A stretch of DNA of 64,000 nucleotides from Ramlibacter sp. Leaf400 (GCF_001424545.1 NZ_LMQL01000011.1:38593-102592); one strand, 5' to 3'. Numbered from the stretch's first letter, positions 52,527 to 61,981 are shown. Numbers and translations are program-made. The notes: a model not told the origin generated them from the sequence alone.

Positions 52527-53294
52527 TCAGTAGGGCAGCGAGAAGCGCTGCCCGCGGAAATTCAGCACGGCCTGCTTGGGCCGCACTTCCTCCAGCTTCA
52601 CGCCGGCCGCGACCTCGCTGCCCTCGTTGAACACCTGGCCGTTCACGATCAGCATGCGCTGCGCGGGGTTCTGCGAGTACACGCCGCCGCTCACCGCGAG
52701 CTGCGGCGTGCCCGCGGGGGCCGACGTGGCGACCACGGGCGTGGGTGTGGCGACAACCCCAGGCGTCGGCGTGGAGGCGTTGGCGGTGGCCACCGGTGTG
52801 CCCGCAGGCACAGGTGCGGTCGTTGGTCCAGGCGCGGATGCTGGCGATTGCGCAACGGCCGCAGCCGGGGCGCCCTCCATCTGCTGCGCGGGCGCAGCAG
52901 CGCGCGGCGCGCGCGCGGGCCGCTCGGCTTCCGGTGGCGCCGGCAAGGGCGCGGGCGCAGGCGGCACGATGGCCGTGGCGGGCCCCGCGGGCGGCACCGG
53001 CGCGGTCACCACCGGGGCGGTGTCGAGGACCGGAGGCTTCGGCGAACTCGGCTCGGCCAGGGCAACGCGCTCTGCCGCCGGCACCGCCGGTGACGCGTTG
53101 TCCCCGGCAAGCCGCCAGGCGGCTGCCGCCACCGAGGCCAGCCCCACCACCACCACGGCGACCAGCACCGGAGCGCGCCAGCGCGGCGCCGGGGCGGGCG
53201 CGTCGGCCGCGAGCGGGTGCGCGTGCAGGCCGGGCACGCGCGTGCGCTCCCGCTGGGCGTCGGCCTTGCGCAGGGCTTCGAGGATGTACGACAT
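52527..53294 (-). CDS. GspB-like general secretion pathway protein
   Basis: 255 residues. The cytoplasmic N-terminus MSYILEALRKADAQRERTR is followed by one TM helix (APVLVAVVVVGLASVAAAAW), a long Pro/Ala-rich periplasmic linker and a C-terminal GspB domain (AQRMLIVNGQVFNEGSEVAAGVKLEEV...AVLNFRGQRFSL). In type II secretion GspA/GspB help to insert the GspD secretin through peptidoglycan. It is 2 bp downstream of the GspA-like gene. No other gsp genes are in the window. Confidence 0.9.
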   Translation of the reverse strand: MSYILEALRKADAQRERTRVPGLHAHPLAADAPAPAPRWRAPVLVAVVVVGLASVAAAAWRLAGDNASPAVPAAERVALAEPSSPKPPVLDTAPVVTAPVPPAGPATAIVPPAPAPLPAPPEAERPARAPRAAAPAQQMEGAPAAAVAQSPASAPGPTTAPVPAGTPVATANASTPTPGVVATPTPVVATSAPAGTPQLAVSGGVYSQNPAQRMLIVNGQVFNEGSEVAAGVKLEEVRPKQAVLNFRGQRFSLPY

Positions 53295-53296
53295 GG

Positions 53297-54949
53297 TCAG
53301 GGCGCCTGGCGCAGATGCGGCTCGTCCAGGCCCGCGCTGCGATTGAGTTGCATGAAGGTCATCGGGCCGAGCACCCCGTCGGCAGGCAGGCCCTGCGCCA
53401 GCTGGAAGCTGCGGATGCGAGTGCGCAGCGAACCGCCGGTGGCCTCGCCGTCACCCGGCTTCGCACCGGCCCTGGCCAGCTGCTCGTCCACCCACTGCGA
53501 AAGCTTGCGACCCTCGCGCTCGGGCGAGCGCGGATCGAAGCCCGCCGGCGCGCGCCAGAGCGTGGCCCATTCGCCGTTCCAGCGCGCCGCCAGCGCGGCC
53601 AGCGTCACGGTCTGCTCGCTGCCGCCGGCCGAGAGCGTGGCCGACTTGTCGTTCAGCGCCGTGAGCACGGCGTACGACGGCTTGCCGGTGTCGCGGTCGA
53701 GCGTGACGATGCCGGGCCGGTCCAGCTGGCGGATCAGCACCAGCGGCAGCGTGCGGGTGAAACAGTGCACCGATTCGCGGGCCAGGGCCTGGCAGGGATC
53801 GCCCTCGCCCGGCTCCAGCTTCCAGGCCTGCGCCAGTTCGCGCCAGGCCTGGCGTTCGTCGCGCAGCAGCGTCGGGGGCGTGGGGCTCGAGGCCGCAGCC
53901 GCGGGCGCGGCGGCCTGCGCCACCACCGGCTGGACCGACGCGACCTCCACCGTGGCGGGCGGCTCCGGCGGCGGCACGGCCGGCGCGGCCGCGGCCACGG
54001 GGGGCGTGGCCACCGGTAGCGACGACTCGGTCCACCAGTGCGCGGCGGCCACCAGGCCGGCGCCGGCCAGCAGGCCCACGCCCAGCACCGCGGCCTGGCG
54101 CGGCCAGGTCCGCTGCGCCGAGGGCGCGGGATCGCCGAACACCTCTCGCGCCGCCTGGTCGACGATCGCGCGGGTGACGCCGGCTTCGCTGCGGCCGAAG
54201 GCGCCGAGCAACGCGCGGTCGCACAGCAGGTTGATCCGGCGCGGCACGCCGCCGCTGCGCTTGTGGATGCGCTCCAGTGCCGACCGATCGAACGGCAGCG
54301 CGCGCGACAGCCCCGCCACTTCCAGCCGGTGCCGCACGTACTGCTGCGTCTCGGTGCGCGTCAGCGCGTCGAGGTGGAAGCGCGCGATGACGCGCTGGGC
54401 GAGCTGCTCCAGCTGCGGCTGCGAGAGCAGCTCGCGCAGCTCGGGCTGGCCGATCAGCACGATCTGCAGCAACTTGCGCTCGGACGTCTCCAGGTTGGTC
54501 AGCAGGCGCAGCTGCTCCAGCACGTCGGCCGAAAGGTTCTGCGCCTCGTCGATGATCAGCACGCTGTTGCGCCCCTGCGCGTGCGACCGCAGCAGGAAAG
54601 CGTTGAGCGGGTCCAGGTAGTCCTTGACGGTGGCCGCCACGCCCTCGCGGCGCGGCACCTCGATGCGGAACTCCTCGCACACCGACTGCAGCAGCTCGGT
54701 GACCGTCAGCTTGGGATTGAAGATGTAGGCGACGTTGCAGTTGTCCGGGATCTGCTCCAGGAAGCCCCGGCACACGGTGGTCTTGCCGGTGCCGATCTCG
54801 CCGGTGAGCAGCACGAAGCCGCCCCCGCCGCCCAGCCCGTACAGCAGGTGGGCGAGCGCCTCGCGGTGGCGCTCGCTCATGAAGAGATAGCGCGGGTCCG
54901 GCGCGATCGAGAACGGCTCGTGCGACAGCCCGAAATACGGCGCGTACAT
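53297..54949 (-). CDS. GspA/ExeA-like AAA+ ATPase with peptidoglycan-binding domain
   Basis: 550 residues. The cytoplasmic AAA domain (1-270) has MYAPYFGLSHEPFSIAPDPRY, Walker A GEIGTGKTT (50-58) and Walker B VLIIDEAQNL. A TM helix lies near 290-312. The C-terminal periplasmic part ends in a PG_binding_1 domain (RIRSFQLAQGLPADGVLGPMTFMQL). It is the ATPase partner of the adjacent GspB-like protein. Confidence 0.93.
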   Translation of the reverse strand: MYAPYFGLSHEPFSIAPDPRYLFMSERHREALAHLLYGLGGGGGFVLLTGEIGTGKTTVCRGFLEQIPDNCNVAYIFNPKLTVTELLQSVCEEFRIEVPRREGVAATVKDYLDPLNAFLLRSHAQGRNSVLIIDEAQNLSADVLEQLRLLTNLETSERKLLQIVLIGQPELRELLSQPQLEQLAQRVIARFHLDALTRTETQQYVRHRLEVAGLSRALPFDRSALERIHKRSGGVPRRINLLCDRALLGAFGRSEAGVTRAIVDQAAREVFGDPAPSAQRTWPRQAAVLGVGLLAGAGLVAAAHWWTESSLPVATPPVAAAAPAVPPPEPPATVEVASVQPVVAQAAAPAAAASSPTPPTLLRDERQAWRELAQAWKLEPGEGDPCQALARESVHCFTRTLPLVLIRQLDRPGIVTLDRDTGKPSYAVLTALNDKSATLSAGGSEQTVTLAALAARWNGEWATLWRAPAGFDPRSPEREGRKLSQWVDEQLARAGAKPGDGEATGGSLRTRIRSFQLAQGLPADGVLGPMTFMQLNRSAGLDEPHLRQAP

Positions 54950-54962
54950 GCGCGAAGGATAC

Positions 54963-54980
54963 CCGCGCCCGAAGGCGCGG
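54963..54980 (-). terminator. hairpin between MFS gene and gspA-like gene
   Basis: CCGCGCC-CGAA-GGCGCGG, a 7-bp GC stem 6 bp past the MFS stop on the minus strand. The T-run is weak (TATCCTTC), so termination may be partial. Confidence 0.4.
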
Positions 54981-54986
54981 CGGAGA

Positions 54987-56222
54987 TCAGGCGGGCGCGA
55001 GCACGCTGCGGCGCGCGCGCCGCACGTTGAACGCGCTGGCGATCAGCAGCGTCTGCAGCGCCACCAGGCCCAGCCACACGCCGGCGTAATGGCCATGGTC
55101 CATCAGGCTGCCGAACACCAGCGGCGCCACCGCCTGCCCGATGTCCAGCCCGGAATAGACGATGCCGAACACCCGGCCGCTGGCGTTCTCCGGCGTCGAG
55201 CGCTTGACCAGCAGGTCGCGCGAAGGCCCCGCGATGCCGCTGGCGAAGCCCATGGCGCCGAACAGCGCCGGGATGGCCAGCGCCGGCAGCGGCGCCACCC
55301 CGATCGTCAGCGCCACCCCCGCCGCCAGGCCGAATCCGATCGCCACGATGCGCTCGCAACGGGACGGGTCGGACGCCAGGAAGCCCCCCAGCACCATGCC
55401 GCCGGCGCTGCACACCATGTAGATCGTCAGGCAGGCCGCCACCAGGCCGACGGGAACGCCGTGCAGCTGGCGGGCGGCTTCCGGCGCGAAGGCCTGCACC
55501 ACGCTCAGCACGCCGGCGTAGACGAAGAAGAAGGCGAAGCACATCCACACCGCCGGGATGCGCAGGAAGTCGAAGGTCGCCTCGGCGGCCCTGGCCGTCC
55601 CCGCTGCGACCGGCGCCCGCGGCAGCTCGAGCCGCGCACGCTGCAGCCACAGCACCAGCAGCACGCCCCAGGCCAGCGCGCCCGCGGCCGCCAGGGCCAC
55701 GCGCCAGGAGAAGGCGATCGCCAGCGGCACCAGCAGGGCCGGCGCCAGCGCCCAGCCCAGGCTGCCGGTGATGCCGTGGAAGCTGTAGGCATGGCCCAGC
55801 CGCGGCGCGCTCACCTTGCGGTTGAGCAGCGTGTAGTCGACCGGGTGGAACACGCCGTTGCCGACGCCGGCCACCACCGCGAACCCGGCCATCATCCAGT
55901 AGCTGGTGCTGGCCGCGAAGCCGAAGCCGGCCAGGCCCACCAGCGCCAGGCCGCCGAGCAGCACCGGCCGCGGGCCGTGCCGGTCGACCAGGAAGCCCGA
56001 GGCCGCCTGCACCGCGCAGGAGACCACGAAGAACACCGTCATCAGGAAGCCCAGCTCCACGTAGCTGGCGTTGAACTCGTCCTTGAGCCAGGGGAACAGC
56101 GGCGCCAGGAGCAACTGGCTGAAGTGGCTGATCATGTGGGCCAGCCCCACCAGGCCGATCACGCCGGCGTCCTGTCGAAGCGGAGGAAGCGGCACGCTGC
56201 CGGCGGTCGGGTTCGAAGCCAT
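54987..56222 (-). CDS. MFS transporter
   Basis: 411 residues with 12 TM helices. The MFS motif between TM2 and TM3 reads GFLVDRHGPRPVLLGG; the first TM region is GVIGLVGLAHMISHFSQLLLAPLFPWL. The His-rich first helix is typical of the uncharacterised YfcJ/Fsr-like exporter group. ATG 56222 (or 56231) is used; longer frames cross the divergent araC gene. The substrate is unknown; the divergent AraC regulator is its likely controller. Confidence 0.88.
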   Translation of the reverse strand: MASNPTAGSVPLPPLRQDAGVIGLVGLAHMISHFSQLLLAPLFPWLKDEFNASYVELGFLMTVFFVVSCAVQAASGFLVDRHGPRPVLLGGLALVGLAGFGFAASTSYWMMAGFAVVAGVGNGVFHPVDYTLLNRKVSAPRLGHAYSFHGITGSLGWALAPALLVPLAIAFSWRVALAAAGALAWGVLLVLWLQRARLELPRAPVAAGTARAAEATFDFLRIPAVWMCFAFFFVYAGVLSVVQAFAPEAARQLHGVPVGLVAACLTIYMVCSAGGMVLGGFLASDPSRCERIVAIGFGLAAGVALTIGVAPLPALAIPALFGAMGFASGIAGPSRDLLVKRSTPENASGRVFGIVYSGLDIGQAVAPLVFGSLMDHGHYAGVWLGLVALQTLLIASAFNVRRARRSVLAPA

Positions 56223-56304
56223 GGCGGGCATCCTAGCCCGCGGGCCCCGATTCCGGAATGCGACGGTTCGCCACCTTTCCCCGGATTCCCGCCAAAATCG
56301 CGGG

Positions 56305-57126
56305 ATGGGCCGCCCTTCCCTTTCCACGCCGATCGGCGACGCCGAAGCCTTCCGCCCGAGCACGGCCCGGCCGGTGCGGCTGCGCGCCCGCACGCTGCCC
56401 GCCGACACCCACTTCGAGCCGCACCGCCACGCCTGGGCCCAGCTGGCCTACTGCTCCACCGGCGTGCTGCAGGTCTGCGCCGAGCAGGGCCGCGGCGTGG
56501 CCGACGAGGTGACTTACATCGTCCCGCCGTCGCGCGCGGTCTGGATCGCGCCGGGCGCCCGCCACTCGGTCCACGTGCTGGAGAGCGCGCAGTTCCGCAC
56601 GCTCTACCTGCACGCGTCCGTGACGCCGCCGGACTGGAGCGGCTGCCGCGTGCTGCACGTGTCGGCCCTGCTGCGCGAGCTGGTCCAGGCCCTCGACGCT
56701 CCCGCGCTGCCGCGTCCGCGCGAGCAGCTGCTGTGCTCGCTGGTACTGGAGGAACTGCGCCACGCCGACCCGCAGGCGCTGGGCGTGCCCCTGCCCGCCC
56801 CCGGCGGCGACAAGCGCCTGCGGGCCCTGTGCGAGGCCGTGCTGCGGGACCCCGGCCAGCGCGGCAGCCTGGCCGAATGGGCGGCCGACGTGGGCGCCAG
56901 CGAGCGGACCCTGGCGCGCCTGTTCCGCGCCGAGCTGCGCACCGGCTACCAGCAGTGGCGCCAGCAGGCCGTGCTGGCCCACGCCCTGCCCCTGCTGGCG
57001 CGCGGCGTGCCGGTGCAGCAGGTGGCCGCGGCCACCGGCTACGCCAGCGAAAGCGCCTTCAGCGCCATGTTCAAGTCCGCCATGGGCCAGCCGCCGCGCC
57101 ACTTCCAGGGCCGCGCCACGGCCTGA
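56305..57126 (+). CDS. AraC-family transcriptional regulator
   Basis: 273 residues. The N-terminal cupin sensor (HFEPHRHAWAQLAYCSTGVLQV, VWIAPGARHSVHVLE) precedes a C-terminal double HTH (SLAEWAADVGASERTLARLFRAELRTGYQQWRQQ and VAAATGYASESAFSAMFKSAMGQPPRHF, given by segments). The ATG at 56305 is 82 bp from the divergent MFS start. It probably activates or represses that transporter gene. Confidence 0.9.
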   Translation: MGRPSLSTPIGDAEAFRPSTARPVRLRARTLPADTHFEPHRHAWAQLAYCSTGVLQVCAEQGRGVADEVTYIVPPSRAVWIAPGARHSVHVLESAQFRTLYLHASVTPPDWSGCRVLHVSALLRELVQALDAPALPRPREQLLCSLVLEELRHADPQALGVPLPAPGGDKRLRALCEAVLRDPGQRGSLAEWAADVGASERTLARLFRAELRTGYQQWRQQAVLAHALPLLARGVPVQQVAAATGYASESAFSAMFKSAMGQPPRHFQGRATA

Positions 57127-57253
57127 CGCGGGCCGCGACCTCAGCCGTTGTCCTACACCACGGCTGGGCTTGCGCCGACTGCTGAGCTATGCCGTCAACG
57201 CTTCAATGGGCCAGCGCGCGGCGACCCCGTGCGCGTGATTGGAGGAAGTCCAG

Positions 57254-57421
57254 ATGAGCCAATCGCAGGACCGCAACGACAGCCCGCAGCCCACCGGCCG
57301 CGCGCCCGCCGACCAGGCCCCCGGCCGCCGCTCCGGCGAGGGGGCCGCCAGTGCCCTGGAACAGATCTCCCAGGACCGGCAGCGCCAGCAGGACAACGGC
57401 GGCGAGCGCGACCGCAGCTAG
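57254..57421 (+). CDS. small disordered protein, 55 aa
   Basis: A 55-residue hydrophilic protein rich in Gln, Asp, Arg, Pro and Ser (MSQSQDRNDSPQPTGRAP... ALEQISQDRQRQQDNGG). There is no predicted fold. The strong ribosome-binding site GGAGGAAG, 6 bp before ATG 57254, argues that it is translated. It follows a 127-bp spacer containing an AGCCGT...ACGGCT hairpin. Unknown function. Confidence 0.55.
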   Translation: MSQSQDRNDSPQPTGRAPADQAPGRRSGEGAASALEQISQDRQRQQDNGGERDRS

Positions 57422-57441
57422 CGGCTGCAGAATCGCCGGCG

Positions 57442-57903
57442 ATGCGAAGCGCCGGCCTGCTCATGTTCCGCCGCGCCTCGGGCGGGCTGGAGCTGCTGCT
57501 GGCCCACCCCGGCGGGCCGTTCTGGGCCCGCAAGGACGACGGCGCCTGGACCCTGCCCAAGGGTGAACTCGGGGACGGCGAGGACCCGTTCGCCGCGGCG
57601 CTGCGCGAATTCGAGGAGGAGACGGGCTGCGTGCCCACCGGACCCTTCCTCGACCTGGGCGAGATCCGCCAGAAGAGCGGCAAGCGCGTGCAGGCCTGGG
57701 CCTTCCAGGGCGACCTCGATCCGGAACGCCTCCTGTGCAACCTGTTCGAGATGGAGTGGCCGCCGCGCTCGGGGCGGATGCAGCAGTTCCCGGAGATCGA
57801 CCGTGTGGCCTGGTTCGACCCGGCCACCGCGCGCCGCAAGCTGCTGCCCGCGCAGCAGCCTTTCGTCGAACGACTGGAGCAGTTGCTGGCCGGCGCCGGC
57901 TGA
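57442..57903 (+). CDS. Nudix hydrolase family protein
   Basis: 153 residues. The Nudix box [22 protein letters not shown] fits G-x5-E-x7-RE-x2-EE-x-G. The start [20 protein letters not shown] and [19 protein letters not shown] resemble the small Nudix group acting on dinucleoside polyphosphates or NTPs. It starts 20 bp after the small disordered gene, possibly co-transcribed. It ends 12 bp from the convergent kinase stop. Confidence 0.9.
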   Translation: MRSAGLLMFRRASGGLELLLAHPGGPFWARKDDGAWTLPKGELGDGEDPFAAALREFEEETGCVPTGPFLDLGEIRQKSGKRVQAWAFQGDLDPERLLCNLFEMEWPPRSGRMQQFPEIDRVAWFDPATARRKLLPAQQPFVERLEQLLAGAG

Positions 57904-57915
57904 TGCCCGCGCCGC

Positions 57916-60165
57916 TCAGCGGACCGTGGCCGCCGCGCGGCCGGCGACCGCCTGGTGCAGCAGCGGCTCCAGCGCGGAGAAGTCCACCGGCTTGGTCAGG
58001 TGCTGGTCGAAGCCCGACTCCTGCGAGCGGCGACGGTCCTGCTCGGTGCCCCAGCCCGTGATCGCCACCAGCAGCGTGCGGGCGAAGCGCGGCTCCTGGC
58101 GCAGCCGCTGCGCGACCTCGTAGCCGCTCATGCCGGGCAGGCCGATGTCCAGCAGGATCACGTCCGGCCCGAACCCGTGGGCCGCCGCCACCACCTGCGT
58201 TCCCTCGTGCAGCACGTGGGTGGTGCAGCCCGCCATCTCCAGCACCAGCGACAGCGTCTCGGCGGCGTCCACGTTGTCGTCGACCAGCAGCACCTTGACG
58301 CCTCCCTGGGGCAGGCCCAAGGCCGCGGGGGCCAGCTGCGGCAGCGGATGCGCGGTGGCGGCCAGGCAGGGCAGGCGCACGATGAAGCGGCTGCCCAGTC
58401 CCGGGCCGGCGCTCTCGGCCACCACGGTGCCGCCGTGCAGCTCGATCAGGCTGCGCACCAGGTACAGGCCGATGCCCAGGCCGCCCTGGGCCCGGTCGAG
58501 CGTGCTGCGCACCTGCGAGAACAGCGAGAAGATGGTGTCCAGCATCTCGCGCGGGATGCCTTCGCCGTTGTCCTCCACCTCGATCAGCGCGAATTCGCCT
58601 TCGCGGCGCGCCCGCAGCGCGATGCGGCCGCCCGGCGGCGTGTACTTGGCGGCGTTGTTCAACAGGTTGCCCAGCGCCTGCGCCAGCCGGGTGGGGTCGC
58701 CCATCACCTCGATCTCGTCCTCCGGCATCTCCACCGAGAGCGAGTGGCCGCCGGAGGCGACCGCCGGCCGGCTGATCTCCACCGCGCTGTCCAGCGCCGG
58801 GCGCAGCCGCACGCGCGAGACCTCCAGCCGGATCTTGCCGCTGTTGATGCGCGAGATGTCCAGGAGGTCGTCGATCAACCGGATCATGTGGGCCAGCTGC
58901 CGCTCCATGGTGGCCCGCGCGATCTGCGAGGGCGCGCCGTTGGCGGTGTCCTTCTTCAGGATCTCCAGCCCGGTGCGGATCGGCGCCAGCGGGTTGCGCA
59001 ACTCGTGCGCCAAGGTGGCCAGGAATTCGTCCTTGGCCCGGTTGGCCTCCTGCAGCACCCGCTCGGCCTCCTTGCGCTCGGTGACCTCCACCACCGAGCC
59101 GGCCATGCGGAAAGGCTGGCCGGCGGGGTCCCACAGCGCGGCGCCGGCGACGAAGAACCAGCGCCAGTGGCCGGCCCGGTCGCGCAGCCGGCACTCGACC
59201 TGGTAGGGCGCGCGCTCGCGCAGGTGGGCCCGCAGCGTGGCGGCGACGGCCGGCCAGTCGTCCGGGTGCAGGACGTCGCGGATCGACGACGGCTTGTCCG
59301 GGAACTCCTCGTCGGTGTAGCCCAGCAGCGCCTTGAAGCGCGGCGAATAGAACATCGTGCCGCCCGGCATGTCCCAGTCCCACAGGCCCGCACTGGAGCC
59401 GCGCACGGCCAGCTGGTAGCGCGCCTCGCTGGAGCGCAGCGCCTGGTTGGCGCCCTCCAGCGTCTGCGAGCGCCGCTGGAGTTCGTCGAGCATGGCGTTG
59501 AAGGCGTCCACCAGTTCGCCAACTTCGTCGTCGCTGCTGCGCGTGGCGCGCAGGTCGCCGGTCTCGCCGCGCAGGATCTTGCGGGCCACCTCGCTGATGC
59601 CCAGGATCGGGCTGGTGAGCGAGCGCTGCAGCCGGTTGGACAGCAGCAGCGCCGCCGCCAGGCTGCCGCCCATGATCACGGCCAGCACGCCCAGGTACTC
59701 GAAGGTCTGGCGCAGGCGCTCGTGCCGCATCTGCAGCCACACGGTGCCGACCCGCTCGCGATTGAGCACCACCGGGCGCCAGGCCGAGGCCCAGTCGCCC
59801 TCCACCGTCACGCCGAAGGCCTGGGGCCGCTGCGGGATGTCGAAGCCACCGGCCTCGGGGCGGCGGTAGATCGCGAACAGCGCGCCGCTCTCGTCGTAAA
59901 GCGCCGCGGCGACCACCGCCTGCTTGGCCCGCAGCACCGCCAGGTTCTCGGTGGCCACGCGCACGTCGGCGAAGGCCAGGGCCGGCGCGGTGGCCAGCGC
60001 GATCACGTCGGCCTGCGTCAGCAGGTCCTCGTTGATGTCGGCCAGCTCCCGCCGCAGGTCCACCACCAGCAGCGCGATCGCGGCGACCACCAGGGCCACC
60101 AGCGTGGTGGTCGCCAGGATGGAATTGAGCTTGCTGCGGATGGAGCGCCGCTCGCTGGGTTTCAT
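57916..60165 (-). CDS. hybrid sensor histidine kinase with CHASE8-like periplasmic domain
   Basis: 749 residues: TM1 (14-36), a periplasmic CHASE8-like domain (about 37-155, [42 protein letters not shown]), TM2 (156-176), HAMP (178-230), PAS (245-365), HisKA with His387 ([20 protein letters not shown]), HATPase ([31 protein letters not shown]) and a receiver with Asp673 ([13 protein letters not shown]) and Lys725. Its ATG overlaps the YfiR-like stop (ATGA). The pairing implies that the periplasmic YfiR-like protein regulates it through the CHASE8 domain. Confidence 0.9.
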   Translation of the reverse strand: MKPSERRSIRSKLNSILATTTLVALVVAAIALLVVDLRRELADINEDLLTQADVIALATAPALAFADVRVATENLAVLRAKQAVVAAALYDESGALFAIYRRPEAGGFDIPQRPQAFGVTVEGDWASAWRPVVLNRERVGTVWLQMRHERLRQTFEYLGVLAVIMGGSLAAALLLSNRLQRSLTSPILGISEVARKILRGETGDLRATRSSDDEVGELVDAFNAMLDELQRRSQTLEGANQALRSSEARYQLAVRGSSAGLWDWDMPGGTMFYSPRFKALLGYTDEEFPDKPSSIRDVLHPDDWPAVAATLRAHLRERAPYQVECRLRDRAGHWRWFFVAGAALWDPAGQPFRMAGSVVEVTERKEAERVLQEANRAKDEFLATLAHELRNPLAPIRTGLEILKKDTANGAPSQIARATMERQLAHMIRLIDDLLDISRINSGKIRLEVSRVRLRPALDSAVEISRPAVASGGHSLSVEMPEDEIEVMGDPTRLAQALGNLLNNAAKYTPPGGRIALRARREGEFALIEVEDNGEGIPREMLDTIFSLFSQVRSTLDRAQGGLGIGLYLVRSLIELHGGTVVAESAGPGLGSRFIVRLPCLAATAHPLPQLAPAALGLPQGGVKVLLVDDNVDAAETLSLVLEMAGCTTHVLHEGTQVVAAAHGFGPDVILLDIGLPGMSGYEVAQRLRQEPRFARTLLVAITGWGTEQDRRRSQESGFDQHLTKPVDFSALEPLLHQAVAGRAAATVR

Positions 60166-60704
60166 CGGCCGCGGCCCTCCACGGAATGCGCCACCGCCAG
60201 CAGGCGGGCCGAGAGGCGCAGGCCGCGCGCGTCGGCCAGCGGCAGCGAGGCGGTGAAGCGGACGCGGCCATCGACGACCACGAAGTTGATGACCCCGCCC
60301 AGGCGGTGGCCCTCCTCCTGCTCCGTCACCACCAGCAGCGGGCCGGCGATGGAGGCGAGGTCCTGCACGCGGGCTTCGCGGCCGGCCCCGATCAGCAGCG
60401 CGTGCAGGCCCGCGGGCGAATCGCCGTCGCGCCAGCGGCGCACGACGATGGCCCGGCCGTTGACTCGGCGGCCTTCGGACAACTGCTCCAGGTCGGTCGC
60501 CACCGCGTCGTTGCCGGCCACGCCGATCACCAGCGGATCGTCGGCGTCCTGGAAGCTGCCGGCCGGCCACTCGACCAGCCCGGCGATGCGGTGCAGGAAG
60601 GCGGCCTTGACGGAGCTTTCACTGGCCGTGCCGGTCGGCGCGGCTGCGAACGACAGGCCGTGCCACGCGCAGAAGGCGAGCAGCAGGGCAAGAATCGGTT
60701 TCAT
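60162..60704 (-). CDS. YfiR-family periplasmic protein
   Basis: 180 residues. The signal peptide is [20 protein letters not shown]; the YfiR (DUF4154) core is [47 protein letters not shown] and [32 protein letters not shown]. The mature part contains no cysteine, unlike Pseudomonas YfiR, whose disulfides control it. It overlaps the kinase gene by 4 bp. It is likely a periplasmic repressor or sensor subunit of the kinase. Confidence 0.9.
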   Translation of the reverse strand: MKPILALLLAFCAWHGLSFAAAPTGTASESSVKAAFLHRIAGLVEWPAGSFQDADDPLVIGVAGNDAVATDLEQLSEGRRVNGRAIVVRRWRDGDSPAGLHALLIGAGREARVQDLASIAGPLLVVTEQEEGHRLGGVINFVVVDGRVRFTASLPLADARGLRLSARLLAVAHSVEGRGR

Positions 60705-60754
60705 GGTCCCCCCGGGAGGGACCGATATTAGGCGAGCCGTAGCGGCTGGCCAGC

Positions 60755-61297
60755 TCAGCAGGCGTGCGGGCGGTGTTCCGCCGCGGCCTTGTCCCATGCC
60801 GCACGGATCGCTGCCAGCGCTTCCTCGCGGGTCAGGCGCGAGCCGCCCTTGATGCGCTCCCAGTTGGCCCGCAGCGAGACCTCGGCCTCGTCCCAGCTGC
60901 CGCCGTACTGCGCATGGCCGACGTAGCCCACGCAGTAGGCCGGCGCGTAGTCCTCGTAATCGCAGCCCGGCCGGAAGTAGCGCTGGTTCGAGTAGATGCG
61001 GCTCCAGTAGTCGTCCTGCTGTCGTGCATCGACGGCGACGGCAGACTCGACCCGCGCGTCGCGCTCGAGGAGAAAGCAACCGGCATAGGACCTCGCGAAA
61101 GGGAAGGTGAAGACGGCGCGAATGCTCCCGGGCCGGGGCCGGCGCGTCCGTAGGACGGGGTCGAAAGAGTGTTGTGGGAGTGTTGTAAAACCGCCGCCGC
61201 GCCAGCGTGGGAACGCGGCCGGAGCTTGGTCCGCGCAAGCGTGCGCAGCTACACTTTCAGGAGCAGGAAGGCGCGTGTCCGCGCGCCGTCGCGACAC
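60755..61297 (-). CDS. conserved hypothetical protein with DDYW-type core
   Basis: The C-terminal half (about residues 95-175) has DDYWSRIYSNQRYFRPGCDYEDYAPAYCVGYV and DEAEVSLRANWERIKGGSRL followed by TREEALAAIRAAWDKA, a pattern I associate with small uncharacterised betaproteobacterial proteins (DxYW...RPY...YDxYxPAY). The start is uncertain: GTG 61297 is the only in-frame standard start seen, but residues 1-60 look non-coding in character and cross the J-protein promoter region. Function unknown. Confidence 0.55.
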   Translation of the reverse strand: MSRRRADTRLPAPESVAAHACADQAPAAFPRWRGGGFTTLPQHSFDPVLRTRRPRPGSIRAVFTFPFARSYAGCFLLERDARVESAVAVDARQQDDYWSRIYSNQRYFRPGCDYEDYAPAYCVGYVGHAQYGGSWDEAEVSLRANWERIKGGSRLTREEALAAIRAAWDKAAAEHRPHAC

Positions 61298-61302
61298 CCC
61301 GA

Positions 61303-61725
61303 ATGGCCAGAACCGCGCAACCCAGCCACTACGAACTCCTCGGCGTGCCCAGCAGCGCCGCGCAGGACGCCTTGCGCATGGCCTACCGCCGCGCCGCCCA
61401 GCAGCACCACCCCGACCGCCTGCCGCAGGACCCGGGGGCGCAGGACAGGATGGCGGCGATCAACGAGGCCTACGCGGTGCTGTCGCACCCCGGCCGGCGC
61501 GCCAGCTACGACCAGTGGCTGCAGGCGCGCGAAGCCCGCAGCCGCGCCGAGGCGGCCGCCACGGCGGCGCAGCCCACTCGATTCGCTTCGGGATGGCCCT
61601 GGGGCCTGGTGGCGGCGACCATGGCGATCGCCTTCGGCACCGTGGGCGGCGTGCTGTACCGCACCGCCCTGCCCACCCTGGCCGTGGCCGCGCAGCAGGC
61701 GCCGGCCAAGTTCACCGGCCGCTGA
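61303..61725 (+). CDS. J-domain (DnaJ-like) membrane protein
   Basis: 140 residues. The J domain at 9-72 has HYELLGVPSSAAQDALRMAYRR and the HPD motif (36-38, QQHHPDRLPQ). The C-terminus has one TM helix near 97-121 (WPWGLVAATMAIAFGTVGGVLY). It lacks the G/F and zinc regions, so it is a class III co-chaperone that would recruit DnaK to the membrane. ATG 61303 is chosen by homology to the J-domain start; an in-frame start at 61207 is unlikely. Confidence 0.9.
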   Translation: MARTAQPSHYELLGVPSSAAQDALRMAYRRAAQQHHPDRLPQDPGAQDRMAAINEAYAVLSHPGRRASYDQWLQAREARSRAEAAATAAQPTRFASGWPWGLVAATMAIAFGTVGGVLYRTALPTLAVAAQQAPAKFTGR

Positions 61726-61732
61726 AGGCCCC

Positions 61733-61981
61733 TCAGCCGAAGAAGCCGCGCGCCAGGTGGCGCGCGAAGTTCTCGGTCCAGCGCTCGCCGCCGCTGGCGT
61801 CGTACTGCGCTGCGGCGCGCTGCGTGACGACGTGCACCCGGCGCAGCGGCACGGCATCGTCGTTGGCCGCGGCTTCGAACACCTGGGCCTTGAAGCTGCC
61901 GGGGTCCCTGCCGCTGTCGCGGATGGCGCTCTCGAAAGCCTCGAGCTCGCGCGGGGACATGGGGGTGCGCTGGACCAGCAT
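61733..61981 (-). CDS. hypothetical protein, 82 aa
   Basis: A small soluble protein, MLVQRTPMSPRELEAFESAI then SFKAQVFEAAANDDAVPLRRVHVVT and a C-terminal ERWTENFARHLARGFFG. It has no known motif. ATG 61981 is preferred to TTG 62011. It is convergent with the J-protein gene, with 7 bp between stops. Function unknown. Confidence 0.6.
   Translation of the reverse strand: MLVQRTPMSPRELEAFESAIRDSGRDPGSFKAQVFEAAANDDAVPLRRVHVVTQRAAAQYDASGGERWTENFARHLARGFFG

Noticed and set aside
57127..57253. tRNA or small RNA gene in the spacer after araC
   Set aside because: A short AGCCGT/ACGGCT hairpin exists, but no cloverleaf, anticodon arm or T-arm can be built.
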